DNA of 64,000 bases from NCBI RefSeq assembly GCF_003610255.1, contig NZ_RAPS01000001.1, positions 6,661,001-6,725,000 on the forward strand, written 5' to 3'. This DNA is from Streptomyces sp. TLI_171. Lineage in GTDB: Bacteria > Actinomycetota > Actinomycetes > Streptomycetales > Streptomycetaceae. This document shows, in pieces, positions 41,872 through 52,702 of the stretch. The notes below the pieces were generated by a model. It searched no databases and had not been told where the DNA came from. It saw nothing but the letters and a program-made list of their open reading frames with translations. Each line of letters begins with the position of its first letter. The stretch's first letter is position 1. The position numbers and the translations under genes are program-made.

Positions 41872-44141
41872 TCCGCCTCGGTCTCCGGCTCGCCGTCAGC
41901 GGCGGACGCGAAGCGCTCGCCCGCCTCGCCGTCACCGCCGCCGCGGTCGCCATCGGCGTCGGCCTGCTGCTCACCACCCTCGCGGCCGTCAACGCCGTCC
42001 ACACCCAGAACACCCGCTACGCCTGGTTCAACACCGGCTTCACCTCCGCCGTTCGGGAGGCGGCGGGGGAGAGCCCCGCCGCCTCCGGCGCGACCGGTCC
42101 GGTCGACCCGATGTGGTGGCTGACCAGGCGGGACACCTTCCAGGGCCGCGAGATCGGCCGGGTGGACGTCGCGCTCACCGGGCCGCGGGCCGCCCTCCCG
42201 CCCGGAGTGCCGCGGATGCCCGCGGCGGGCGAGTACTACCTGTCGCCCGCGCTGGCGGAACTGGTGGACCGGACACCCGCGGCGCAGCTCGGGGACCGGT
42301 TCCCGGGACAGCGGATCGGGATCCTGGGCAAGGACGCGCTGCCCGCCCCGGACAGCCTGGTCGCGCTGGTGGGACGCAGCCCGGAGGACCTCCGGGCGCT
42401 GCCGGGCGCGGCGCTGGTGGACCAGGTCGCCGCCGTCTCGCCGGACCGGTGCGACGACTGCGTGGTGGGCATCAAGTCCAGTGGCACCGAGCTGATCCTG
42501 ACGGTGGCGACGGGCGCGCTGGTGTTCCCGGTGCTGATCCTGATCGGCACCGCGACCCGCCTGACGGCCACTCAGCGCGAGCGCCGGTTCGCCGCGATGC
42601 GGCTGGTGGGTGCGACCCCCAGGCAGGTCTCGGTGGTGTCCGCGGTGGAGGCGACGGCGGCCGCCGCGGCGGGCGTGCTGCTCGGCTTCCTGCCGTTCCT
42701 CGCGGTGCGGGGCCGGGTCGCGGAGATGTCGCTGAGCGGCGACCGGTTCTTCACCTCGGACCTGGCGCTGACGCCCTGGCAGATCGCCGCCGTCGCGGTG
42801 GGCGTCCCGGCCGCGGCGGCGGTCGCGGCGCGGATCGCGCTGCGCCGGGTGCGGATCTCCCCGCTGGGGGTGAGCCGCCGGGTGACGCCGAAGCCGCCGC
42901 GGGCGTGGCGGGTGGTCCCGCTGGTGGCGGGGCTGGCCGAGCTGGTGCTGTTCCTGCTGTGGCACCCGTCCACCGTCCAGGGCCAGACCCGGGGCTACCT
43001 GTCGGCGTTCGGGCTGATCATGCTCGGCCTGGTGCTGTCAGGGCCGTGGCTGACCGGCCGGGCGGCGGCGCTGCTGGCCCGGCGCACCCAGCGGCCGGCG
43101 ACGCTGATCGCGGTGCGCCGGCTCGCGGACAACCCGACGGCCGGCTTCCGCGCGGTCAGCGGCCTGGTGCTGGCGCTGCTGGTGATGAGCGCGACGATCG
43201 GGATCATCGGCACGATGACCGCCGAACGCGGCCGTCCCCCGGGCGGCCCGCAGTACGAGCACGTGCTGACGAACTTCCTGAGCAACGGCTACTCGGACGA
43301 GGGCGGCCCGGTCTCGGCCGGCCGGCCCGCGCCGCCCGAGCTGCTGGCGGGGCTGCACGCGCTGCCCGGGGTGACGGGCACCCTGCTGGTGCACCCGGCG
43401 GGCCGGACGGTGCCGATCCAGGTCGACGGCGAGACCCGGGCCGGGGAGGTGGCGGACTGCCGGGAGCTGGCCGCCGTGCGGGTGTTCGGCCGGTGCGCGC
43501 CGGGGGCCGAGACCGCGTACGTGGCGTCCGTGTGGAGCGGCTTCCGGGACAACTCCGGCTCCGTGTGGCCGGCCGCCCCGTACTCGGCGGCCCGGGCGGC
43601 GGCGCTGCCGGTGGTGAACGTGATCGTGGCGACCGACGGTTCGCAGGCCGCCGTGGAGCGGGCCAGGACCCTGGTGGACACCGCGTACCCGGCGATCCGG
43701 CAGTCGATGACGCTGGCGGAGGGGATGCGGCTGTCGGAGTCGGAGCTGAGGGGCTATCAGCAGCTCGCGAACGTGGTGATCCTGGCGACCTTCCCGATCG
43801 CGGGGTGCAGTCTGGCGGTCAGCGTCGCCGCGGCGCTGGGCGAGCGGAAGCGGCCGTTCAGCCTGCTGCGGCTGACCGGGGTGCCGCTGGGGATGCTGCG
43901 GCGGGTGGTGGTGCTGGAGTCCGCGGTGCCGCTGGTGCTGGTGTCGGCGGTGGCGATCGGCGTCGGGCTGCTGGCCGCCGACCTGTTCCTGCGCTCGCAG
44001 CTGCGGTACTCGCTGCACGCGCTCGGCGGCGGCTACTACCTGACGGTGGCGGCGGGGCTGGCCGCGGCGCTGGCGATCATCGGGTCCACGCTGCCGCTGC
44101 TGCGCCGGATCACCGGGCCGGAGACCGCGCGCAACGAGTGA
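41868..44141 (+). CDS. FtsX-family ABC transporter permease
   Basis: This 757-residue protein has an N-terminal helix (about 15-40), a large extracellular domain (about 45-195) and a first FtsX block with GATPRQVSVVSAVEATAAAAAGVLLGF (about 245-275). A second extracellular domain and a second FtsX block near the C-terminus (LTGVPLGMLRRVVVLESAVPLVLVSAVAIGVG, about 665-700) follow. Such permeases export lipids, peptides or antibiotics, or act as resistance pumps. It is translationally coupled to the ATPase. Regulation by the upstream PadR suggests induction by the exported compound. Confidence 0.88.
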   Translation: MIRLGLRLAVSGGREALARLAVTAAAVAIGVGLLLTTLAAVNAVHTQNTRYAWFNTGFTSAVREAAGESPAASGATGPVDPMWWLTRRDTFQGREIGRVDVALTGPRAALPPGVPRMPAAGEYYLSPALAELVDRTPAAQLGDRFPGQRIGILGKDALPAPDSLVALVGRSPEDLRALPGAALVDQVAAVSPDRCDDCVVGIKSSGTELILTVATGALVFPVLILIGTATRLTATQRERRFAAMRLVGATPRQVSVVSAVEATAAAAAGVLLGFLPFLAVRGRVAEMSLSGDRFFTSDLALTPWQIAAVAVGVPAAAAVAARIALRRVRISPLGVSRRVTPKPPRAWRVVPLVAGLAELVLFLLWHPSTVQGQTRGYLSAFGLIMLGLVLSGPWLTGRAAALLARRTQRPATLIAVRRLADNPTAGFRAVSGLVLALLVMSATIGIIGTMTAERGRPPGGPQYEHVLTNFLSNGYSDEGGPVSAGRPAPPELLAGLHALPGVTGTLLVHPAGRTVPIQVDGETRAGEVADCRELAAVRVFGRCAPGAETAYVASVWSGFRDNSGSVWPAAPYSAARAAALPVVNVIVATDGSQAAVERARTLVDTAYPAIRQSMTLAEGMRLSESELRGYQQLANVVILATFPIAGCSLAVSVAAALGERKRPFSLLRLTGVPLGMLRRVVVLESAVPLVLVSAVAIGVGLLAADLFLRSQLRYSLHALGGGYYLTVAAGLAAALAIIGSTLPLLRRITGPETARNE

Positions 44142-44300
44142 GCGGGCCCCGGGGTTGTTCGGGTCCGGAACATCGTGCGGACTCGAACGGCCTTGCGGGA
44201 TCGCCGCCGTCCGGGACACTGCCTAGCGTGGTCGGCAACCCGTGGTAGCGGAGCGGGCACGGAGCGCCGCTGCCCCATCCCCGACCCCTGGAGGTACGGC

Positions 44301-44885
44301 ATGCGCCCGACGCGCACCGCCGCCGCCGCTCTGCTCGGCACCACCGTCCTGTTCGGCCTGACCGCCGCCGCCCCCGCGTCCGCGAAGGGCAGCGAACCCG
44401 CCTGGGTCAGCCCGGCGCAGGCACAGCCCGGGCAGTCGGTGGCGGTCAGCGTGACCTGTGCGACCAGCACGGAGAAGTCCGTCACCGCCACCTCGGCGGC
44501 CTTCGCCGGCGGTTCGACCACGCTGAGCGTGGGCCCGGACGGCAAGTACTCCGGCAACGCGACCGTCATCTCCGAGCAGGAGATGGCCGGCGCGATCGCC
44601 AAACGCACCACCGGCGACTCGTCGTGGGGCATCGACGGCAAGTGCCCGAACGGCGACAGCTTCGTCGGCGCGGTGGCCATCGCGGTCGCCTCGACCGGCA
44701 CCGCCGAGGCCGGGGCCGGCGCCTGGGAGGGCGCCAAGGTCCCGCACGGCGGCGTGGAGACCGGCCTGGGCGGCTCGGTCGGCGTCGACGGGCGGCAGCT
44801 GGCCGCCGGCGGCGCGCTGGTCGCCGCCGGCATCGGCGGGTTCTGGCTGCTGCGCCGCCGGGGTGCGGCCGGCCGGACCTCCTGA
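44301..44885 (+). CDS. Secreted, C-terminally anchored hypothetical protein
   Basis: This 194-residue protein has a signal peptide (RTAAAALLGTTVLFGLTAAAPASA) and an Ig-like beta domain with two Cys that may pair (VTCATS near 50 and GKCPNGD near 115). A glycine-rich segment and a C-terminal membrane helix with arginines (GALVAAGIGGFWLLRRRGAAG) end the protein. The tail looks like a sortase-type anchor without LPXTG. ATG 44301 follows GGAGG. It stands alone. Function unknown; a surface or wall-associated role is inferred from layout. Confidence 0.7.
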   Translation: MRPTRTAAAALLGTTVLFGLTAAAPASAKGSEPAWVSPAQAQPGQSVAVSVTCATSTEKSVTATSAAFAGGSTTLSVGPDGKYSGNATVISEQEMAGAIAKRTTGDSSWGIDGKCPNGDSFVGAVAIAVASTGTAEAGAGAWEGAKVPHGGVETGLGGSVGVDGRQLAAGGALVAAGIGGFWLLRRRGAAGRTS

Positions 44886-44950
44886 GCGGCCGACCGCGAC
44901 GCGCCCACCGTCCGCGGCAGGCCGCGTGTCCCCGCGGCCCTCGGCACGAA

Positions 44951-44987
44951 CGAGGGGCGGCACCCGATCGACGGGTGCCGCCCCTCG
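44951..44987. terminator. Perfect 15-base stem terminator
   Basis: CGAGGGGCGGCACCC (44951-44965) pairs perfectly with GGGTGCCGCCCCTCG (44973-44987) around a seven-base loop. It lies between the secreted protein gene and the convergent lysoplasmalogenase-family gene. Confidence 0.75.
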
Positions 44988-45004
44988 CGCGTGTCGACGG
45001 GACG

Positions 45005-45705
45005 TCAGTCGGTGGCCGCCGCGGCGGCGCCGCGCTCGGCCACGGGCGCCGCGGCGGCGGTGCGCTGCAGGGCGCCGGTGGTCAGCAGGTACTGGCCGAC
45101 CAGGTAGGTGAGCATGATCAGGAAGCTGTGCGCGGGCAGGTGCTTCCAGTCCGCCAGGTCGGTGGCGATCAGGGTGTCGGAGAGCAGGAACAGCGCCCCG
45201 CCCAGTCCGGCCCGCCAGTTGATCTGCGAGGCGGTCACCGCGGTGGAGGCCAGCAGCAGGCTGTAGAACGCGACCGGGATCCGCATGCCGGCGTCCAGGC
45301 CCGGCCAGAGCAGCACGATCAGCACCGCCCAGGCCACCGCGTAGCAGCCTCCGGCGAGCAGCGCGCGGCGGCGGTCGGCGAGCGCGCCGAGCTTCACGAA
45401 CATGGTCACGTAGCAGGCGTGGCCGGCCGCGAAGGAGCCCATGCCGGCCAGGAACGCGACGGTGCCGCCGATCTCCAGCAGGATGTCGCCGCCCGCGCCG
45501 AACAGCAGCGCGGGGACCAGCAGGGCGGGCGTGCCGGGCCGGCCGAGCGCCCACACCCAGGCGGCCAGCAGCGGCATCAGCGCCGGCTTGGTGGCGTACT
45601 GCAGCGGGTGCAGCTGGACGGCGATCGCCAGCAGGTGCGCGGCCGAGACGGCGGCGAAGGCGATCAGCAGCGCCCGCGCGGTGCGCGGGTCGCGGGCGGC
45701 GGGGT

Positions 45706-45709
<4 letters not shown>
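45005..45709 (-). CDS. YhhN/TMEM86 family lysoplasmalogenase-like membrane protein
   Basis: This 234-residue protein has about eight helices. The family's acidic residues lie in the membrane: FGAGGDILLE (about 70-79) and LFLLSDTLIATD (about 177-188), matching the G-D and S-D pair conserved in TMEM86/YhhN. Members cleave the vinyl-ether bond of lysoplasmalogens. The ATG at 45709 overlaps the stop of the sterol-desaturase-family gene by ATGA, linking the two in one operon. Confidence 0.85.
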
Positions 45710-46593
<884 letters not shown>

Positions 46594-46670
46594 AGGGGAC
46601 GGCGGCGACCAGCGGAAGAGGTGGTTACCGGCGCGTAGCGGGTGGTGCGGCGTCTACTCTTGGGGACGAC

Positions 46671-48065
46671 ATGGAGCGGCACGAAGCAGCCGTCGGGGCC
46701 GTCAGGACCACCGGGGGTACGGGGATGGGGCGCACAGCCGGGGCCGGCCGGCCCGTTGCTGCCGCACGTCCGCGCCCGGGAACCGGTCGCACGGCGAGCG
46801 AACTCGCCTCCGCCGCCGAGCGGTTGGCCGCCGGGTTCGAGGCCGCCGACCCGGCCGCCGCCGATCGGCTGGCCGCCGCCGCGTTCGGCGTCTACGGGGC
46901 CCGGCACCTCGGCGGCGCACCCCAGCAGGCCGAGCCCGCGCCCGGCACCAGCTGGTGGCACGGACCGACCGTGCACCACTCCACCTCGCCGCTGTTCCGG
47001 CCGCTCGGCTACCGCCGGATACGCCGGGAAGCCCCCGCCGCCGCGCCCGGCCGCCCCACCGGAGGCGGACGGCACCGCAAACCCGAGCGCCCCGCCTCCT
47101 CCGGCGACCTCGCCGCCACCGCCGAACTGCGCACCGCCGCCCGGCTGCTGATGGCCCACCCGCTGGTCACCGCCGACGGCCCGCACGGCGCCGCGCTCCC
47201 GCTGGTCCGCCGGCACGCCGAGACCCTCGCCGAACGCTTCCACGCCCTGCTCGGCTACCGGCTCACCCTCGGCCCCGCGCACGCCCGCCTGCACAAGGCC
47301 CCGCTGCCCGGCCGCGGCCTGCCCGGCCTGGGCCCCGCCGGGTACGCCGCCCTGGTCCGCGCGCTGGCCGGCGCCGGCGACCCGCCGCCCGCGGTCCGGG
47401 CGCTGCTCGACCAGTGGCGGGCGCCCGCCGAACTCGCCGCCGACCTGCTCACCGCCCCCGCGCTGCCCCCCGCAGGCCCCGAGGTGACGGTGCGCCGGCT
47501 GCTCGCCGAGACGCCGGTGGTGCTGCTCGACGACCTCGCCCCCGCCGAACGCGCGCACCTGCTGGACGCCGCCCCCGCCGAGACGGAACGATTCGCCGAC
47601 TTCCTCGGCCTGACCGCCGAGATCCGGGCCGAGGGCGTCGCCCTGCTCGACCCCGCCGACGAACTCACCGACCTCGCCCTGCCCGGCCCCGGCACCCTCG
47701 CCCAGGCCGCGCTGCTGCTCGCCGAACGCCTGGTCGAGGACCTCCGCCCGGTCGACACCGACAGCGGCACCGCGCCGCCCGCCGTGCTGGTCCCGGACGC
47801 GCTGATCGACGGCACCCTCGGCGACATCACCGACGACTACGGCATGAGCGCCGGCTGGGACGCCGGCTACCTCGCCGACCTGGCCGCGTTCCGCCGCGAC
47901 GCCCTCGACCTGCTGCACCGGATGGGCCTGGCCGCCCCCGCCGGCCGCAACTGGCTGCTGCGCGCGCCCGCCGCCCGCTACGCCCCGCGCGCCGATCTCC
48001 AGCCCGCGCAGGGCTCCGGCCGGCACTCCCGGCCGAGCTCGGCGCTGCTGGACGTCAGCCGGTGA
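46671..48065 (+). CDS. Orphan DUF2398 (TIGR02678, JetB-like) protein
   Basis: This 464-residue protein matches DUF2398 in its core: ELRTAARLLMAHPLVTADG (about 150-170), LVRRHAETLAERFHALLGYRLTL, ARLHKAPLPGRGLPGLGPAGYAALVRALA, then IRAEGVALLDPADELTDLALPGPGTLAQAALLLAERL. This family is JetB, an MksE-like partner of the Wadjet plasmid-defence SMC system. JetA, JetC and JetD genes are not nearby: neighbours are lipid enzymes and a cold-shock protein. The Gly/Arg-rich first 40 residues and a basic insert near 115-140 are extra. The stop overlaps the convergent cold-shock gene by 11 bases. Confidence 0.72.
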   Translation: MERHEAAVGAVRTTGGTGMGRTAGAGRPVAAARPRPGTGRTASELASAAERLAAGFEAADPAAADRLAAAAFGVYGARHLGGAPQQAEPAPGTSWWHGPTVHHSTSPLFRPLGYRRIRREAPAAAPGRPTGGGRHRKPERPASSGDLAATAELRTAARLLMAHPLVTADGPHGAALPLVRRHAETLAERFHALLGYRLTLGPAHARLHKAPLPGRGLPGLGPAGYAALVRALAGAGDPPPAVRALLDQWRAPAELAADLLTAPALPPAGPEVTVRRLLAETPVVLLDDLAPAERAHLLDAAPAETERFADFLGLTAEIRAEGVALLDPADELTDLALPGPGTLAQAALLLAERLVEDLRPVDTDSGTAPPAVLVPDALIDGTLGDITDDYGMSAGWDAGYLADLAAFRRDALDLLHRMGLAAPAGRNWLLRAPAARYAPRADLQPAQGSGRHSRPSSALLDVSR

Positions 48066-48270
48066 CCGGGCGGACCCGCTCGGCGACCGGGCGGAACTCC
48101 TGCACCGTCTCGTCGTACCGGACCCGCTGGCCCTGGTGCAGGATGTGGCCGTCGTCGGTGTCGGCGAGCACCGAGTCGTAGTAGACGGCGACCTCGGGGC
48201 CACCCGAGTCCGGGGTGATGTAGCCGTAGGCGTGGTGGATGTTGAACCACTTCACGGTGCCGGTCTGCAT
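48055..48270 (-). CDS. Divergent cold-shock domain protein
   Basis: This 71-residue CspA-type five-strand barrel begins TGTVKWFNIHHAYGYITPDSGG. RNP1, normally KGFGFI, is HAYGYI here, and RNP2, normally VFVHFS, is VAVYYDS. The aromatic stacking residues are mostly kept but the basic Lys of RNP1 is lost, so nucleic-acid affinity may be altered. The C-terminus is charged. The gene converges on and overlaps the DUF2398 gene by 11 bases. Upstream is AAGGGAGTCCC before ATG 48270. Confidence 0.8.
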   Translation of the reverse strand: MQTGTVKWFNIHHAYGYITPDSGGPEVAVYYDSVLADTDDGHILHQGQRVRYDETVQEFRPVAERVRPVTG

Positions 48271-48341
48271 GGTGGGACTCCCTTCGGAGGCCGGTCACCC
48301 TCAGTATCCGGCGCGCCCGCGCCGTCCACCACTCGTCCGGC

Positions 48342-48548
48342 TCAGCGGCCCAGCTGCTGCGGGGCCTGCGCCCGGGAGACCTGCACCTGGTGGCGGACCG
48401 TCTCCACGGTCGCGCCGACCCCGAGGGAGCCCAGCGCGACGGAGGCCGCAACGGCGGCGCAGGCGAGCATCCGGCGGTGGCGCCTGGGCAGCGGGAAGCG
48501 CGGTTCCGAGGCGGCGGGGACGGTACGGGCGTTCATGGCAGCGAGCAT
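48342..48548 (-). CDS. Small membrane or secreted hypothetical protein
   Basis: It has 68 residues from ATG 48548, or 64 from ATG 48536. A proline/arginine head is followed by one hydrophobic helix (MLACAAVAASVALGSLGVGATV) and a short extracellular tail. Codon use is like neighbouring genes, but neither start has a good ribosome site and there is no family I recognise. It could be a real small membrane protein or a chance frame. Confidence 0.4.
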   Translation of the reverse strand: MLAAMNARTVPAASEPRFPLPRRHRRMLACAAVAASVALGSLGVGATVETVRHQVQVSRAQAPQQLGR

Positions 48549-48682
48549 TCCAGTGAGGTGTTACGCGGTCGCGAAACGCGGGTGAAGTCTGGACGGGATC
48601 TTTGCGTCGGAACCGCCGCCCCCGCATCGCCGCAGGTCGAACGCGTGATCGTCGGTGTGCGCAACAGAGTTCCGCTCGCGGA

Positions 48683-50318
<1,636 letters not shown>

Positions 50319-50326
<8 letters not shown>

Positions 50327-50344
50327 ATGACGCACTATGTCCAC
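50319..50344. promoter_or_regulatory. TetR-type operator at the BCCT gene start
   Basis: GTGGACATA (50319-50327) and TATGTCCAC (50336-50344) are perfect nine-base arms around TGACGCAC. The site covers the BCCT start codon and lies 44 bases past the stop of the TetR gene. TATGACGCAC (50326-50335) recurs at 51055-51064 just upstream of that TetR gene. Confidence 0.7.
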
Positions 50345-50387
50345 AGACCGGGCCGCCGCGGCGCACGGCGCGCCGGACGGCCGGCGG

Positions 50388-51029
50388 TCAGCGGGCGGCC
50401 GGCAGCGGCGGGGGCTCGTACGGGGTCAGCACCAGCCGGACCATCTCCTCCAGCCGGTTGCGGGCGTCGTCCAGGGTGGTCCGGCCGGTCACCCAGGCCG
50501 TCAACTCGCCCTGCCAGGCGTGCCCCACCATGTGCCGCACCAACTCCCCGGAGGTCGGCGGGACCTCCGGGATCACCGCCCCCAGCGCCGCCCGGTCCGC
50601 CCGCGCCAGCCCCTGCAGCGCCTCGCTGGCGAACGGATCGGTGGACGTCGCCACCGCCACCCGCAGCCGGGCCAGTTCGGGCTGCCGCTGGTACGCCCGC
50701 ATCCCCCGCCGCACGAACCGCACCGCCCGCTCCGTCGGCGAGGCGCTGCGCCCCGCCCCCACCTCGCCGACCAGGTCGGCGAGCAGCAGCCGGTGCCAGT
50801 CCGCTATCGCCGCGGCCAGCAGGTGATCCTTGGACGAGAAGTACCGGTAGGCGGTGCCGAGAGCCACTCCCGAGCGCTCCGACACCTGTTTCATCTGGAG
50901 CCGTTCCACGCCGATCTCGGTCACCAGGGCCAGGGCGGCGGACAGGAGAGAGCCGCGGCGTTCGAGCTGACGGGGGGACATCGCCTCCACCGGCCGGGGT
51001 GACAGGTCAACCTTGGTCACCCGAACCAT
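50388..51029 (-). CDS. TetR-family regulator, KstR-like
   Basis: This 213-residue protein has an N-terminal helix-turn-helix (ERRGSLLSAALALVTEIGVERLQMKQVSERSGVALGTAYRYFSSKDHLLAAA, about 23-75). It resembles KstR, the lipid/sterol catabolism repressor of actinobacteria, including the V-x-M-x-x-V and YRYF-S-K-x-HLL elements. The C-terminal ligand domain is helical. It sits between the BCCT transporter and TesB thioesterase, all on one strand. A KstR-like site lies ahead of tesB and another palindrome at the BCCT start, so it may control either neighbour. ATG 51029. Confidence 0.85.
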   Translation of the reverse strand: MVRVTKVDLSPRPVEAMSPRQLERRGSLLSAALALVTEIGVERLQMKQVSERSGVALGTAYRYFSSKDHLLAAAIADWHRLLLADLVGEVGAGRSASPTERAVRFVRRGMRAYQRQPELARLRVAVATSTDPFASEALQGLARADRAALGAVIPEVPPTSGELVRHMVGHAWQGELTAWVTGRTTLDDARNRLEEMVRLVLTPYEPPPLPAAR

Positions 51030-51089
51030 GATACGGGGCGGCCTGTCGCCGCGGTATGACGCACGTGGTCACCGGTGGGTGACGACCGC

Positions 51090-51998
51090 TCAGCCCTTCC
51101 GGCGCAGCTCGCGCAGCAGCGTCTCCTGCACCGCCGAGGCCACCAGCACCCCGTCCAGGTCGTAGAACTCGCCCATCGCCAGCCCCCGGCCGTCCGACGC
51201 GGAGGGGCTGCGCTGGGCGAACAGCAGCCATTCGTCGGCGCGGAACGGGCGGTGGAACCACATGGCGTGGTCGAGCGAGGCCAGCGACACCCGCGGCTCC
51301 TCCACCCGGTGCACCCGGTGCGGCTGCACGTGCAGCGCCGCGGTCGAGGCCAGCGTCAGGTCCGAGAGGTACGTCAGCGCGCAGACCTGCAGCAGCGGAT
51401 CGTCCCCCGGCAGTGCGCTGCCCGTCCTGAGCCAGACGAACTGCTGCGGGACGCCCGGCAGTTCGGGCGGCATGCCGGGGGCGTCGGCCGGGACGAAGCG
51501 CATCTGCAGGGCGCGGAAGATCGCCGCGCCCGCGAACTCCTCCGGGGCGTCCCGCTGCCACGCCAGGTACGGGTCCGGCAGCTCGTCCGGGCCCGGCACC
51601 GGCGGCATGGTGCGCTGCCGGTCGCCCGAGGTCTCCGGCCGCTTGAACGAGGCCGACATGGTGAAGATCACCTCGCCGCGCTGGACCGCCGTCACCCGCC
51701 GGGTCGCGTACGAGGCCCCGTCCCTGGCCCGGTCCACCTGGTACACGATCGGCCGGCGCGGGTCGCCAGGCCGCAGGAAGTACCCGTGCAGGCTGTGCAC
51801 CCGCCGGGCCGGCTCCACCGTCCGCCCCGCCGAGGTCAGCGCCTGCGCCGCCACCTGCCCGCCGAACGCGCGCAGCGGCGCCCCCGCGTGGCAGGAGCCC
51901 CGGAACAGGTTCTCCTCCAACTCCTCGATGCTCAGCAGCTCGGCGAAGGAGCGCAGCCCGGAAGCGGTCACGGGAGGGAGCGAGGCGGAGTCGGTCAC
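51090..51998 (-). CDS. tesB: Acyl-CoA thioesterase II (TesB)
   Basis: This 302-residue double-hotdog thioesterase has FRGSCHAGAPLRAFGGQVAAQAL (about 32-54), HSLHGYFLRPGDPRRPIVYQVDRARDGASYATRRV and, in the second half, ASLDHAMWFHRPFRADEWLLFAQRSPSASDGRGLAMGEFYDLDGVLVAS. The aspartate of the Asp/Gln/Thr-type site is in SLDHAMWFH. It releases free fatty acid from acyl-CoA. GTG 51996-51998 lacks a ribosome site. TACCAT seven bases upstream suggests a leaderless start, overlapped by a KstR-like palindrome. Confidence 0.9.
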   Translation of the reverse strand: MTDSASLPPVTASGLRSFAELLSIEELEENLFRGSCHAGAPLRAFGGQVAAQALTSAGRTVEPARRVHSLHGYFLRPGDPRRPIVYQVDRARDGASYATRRVTAVQRGEVIFTMSASFKRPETSGDRQRTMPPVPGPDELPDPYLAWQRDAPEEFAGAAIFRALQMRFVPADAPGMPPELPGVPQQFVWLRTGSALPGDDPLLQVCALTYLSDLTLASTAALHVQPHRVHRVEEPRVSLASLDHAMWFHRPFRADEWLLFAQRSPSASDGRGLAMGEFYDLDGVLVASAVQETLLRELRRKG

Positions 51999-52009
51999 CC
52001 TGGAAATGG

Positions 52010-52023
52010 TAGAACACGTTCCA
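52010..52023. promoter_or_regulatory. KstR-like operator upstream of tesB
   Basis: TAGAACACGTTCCA fits the KstR consensus TNNAACNNGTTNNA exactly as I recall it. It lies 12 bases before the tesB start and overlaps the probable -10. A KstR-like regulator gene lies directly downstream of tesB. Confidence 0.55.
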
Positions 52024-52076
52024 TTGGAGACCCGGTGCGGCCCGGGTCACGTCGCGCTGGACCACTGCGCCCGAGT

Positions 52077-52121
52077 TTGAGAATGGTCGTTCTTGACTGA
52101 GCGTTCTCGAATGCCTAGGGT
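52077..52121 (+). promoter_or_regulatory. Leaderless promoter and TetR operator of the second TetR gene
   Basis: TTGACT (52093-52098) and TAGGGT (52116-52121) with a 17-base spacer form a near-ideal promoter. The ATG at 52129 is seven bases past the -10, so the mRNA should be leaderless. AGAATGGTCGTTCT (52080-52093) is an inverted repeat (AGAA/TTCT) abutting the -35 and GCGTTCTCGAA follows inside the spacer, consistent with autorepression. Confidence 0.75.
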
Positions 52122-52128
52122 CGTCGGT

Positions 52129-52659
52129 ATGGGACGACCACGGGCTTTCGACGAGGCCGAGGCCGTACGGGACGCCGCCGTGCTGTTCGCAGAGCGGGGT
52201 TTCGAGGGGACCTCGGTGGATGACCTGGTGCAGCGGCTCGGCGTGCACCGGGGCAGCCTCTACAAGGTGTTCGGCAGCAAGCGGGGGCTGTACCTGGCGG
52301 CCCTGCGGCACCACCTCGACCAGGAGGTGCTGCCGACCGTCGCCGCCCTGGGCGCGGCCGGATCCGCGGCCGAGGTGCTGGTGCAGGCGGCCGGCGGGTT
52401 CGACGGCGGGGCGGCGGCCGGGCTGCTGCTGTCCGCGGCGGTCGAGCAGGCGGCCGCAGACCCGGACACGGCGGCACTGGTGGCCGAGGGCCTGGCGGCA
52501 CTGGAGGCGGCGCTCCGCGGCGCGCTGGGGGAGGCCGAGGGGCCGCTGGCCCAGGCGCTGTGCGCGACCGTCCTCGGCACCCGGGTCCGGGACCGGGCGG
52601 CCGGAGCGCCCGGCTCCGCGGCGGCCGTCCTCGCGCTGGCCGGCCGGCTCGGCGCCTGA
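52129..52659 (+). CDS. TetR-family transcriptional regulator
   Basis: This 176-residue protein has an N-terminal GRPRAFDEAEAVRDAAVLFAERGFEGTSVDDLVQRLGVHRGSLYKVFGSKRGLYLAAL helix-turn-helix and an alanine-rich C-terminal ligand domain. The ATG at 52129 begins directly at the predicted transcription start. The downstream 117-residue gene is 43 bases away and probably co-transcribed. No enzyme or pump lies next to it, so the ligand is unknown. Its TGA begins TGACCGGCCGTCA. Confidence 0.85.
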   Translation: MGRPRAFDEAEAVRDAAVLFAERGFEGTSVDDLVQRLGVHRGSLYKVFGSKRGLYLAALRHHLDQEVLPTVAALGAAGSAAEVLVQAAGGFDGGAAAGLLLSAAVEQAAADPDTAALVAEGLAALEAALRGALGEAEGPLAQALCATVLGTRVRDRAAGAPGSAAAVLALAGRLGA

Positions 52660-52702
52660 CCGGCCGTCACATCAACCACCGTACGAGGGAGGGCACAGCG
52701 AG

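Noticed and set aside
46671..48270. A complete Wadjet defence system around the DUF2398 gene
   Set aside because: Neighbouring genes are lipid enzymes, a cold-shock protein and a transporter; no SMC-like, JetA-like or topoisomerase-like gene is present.
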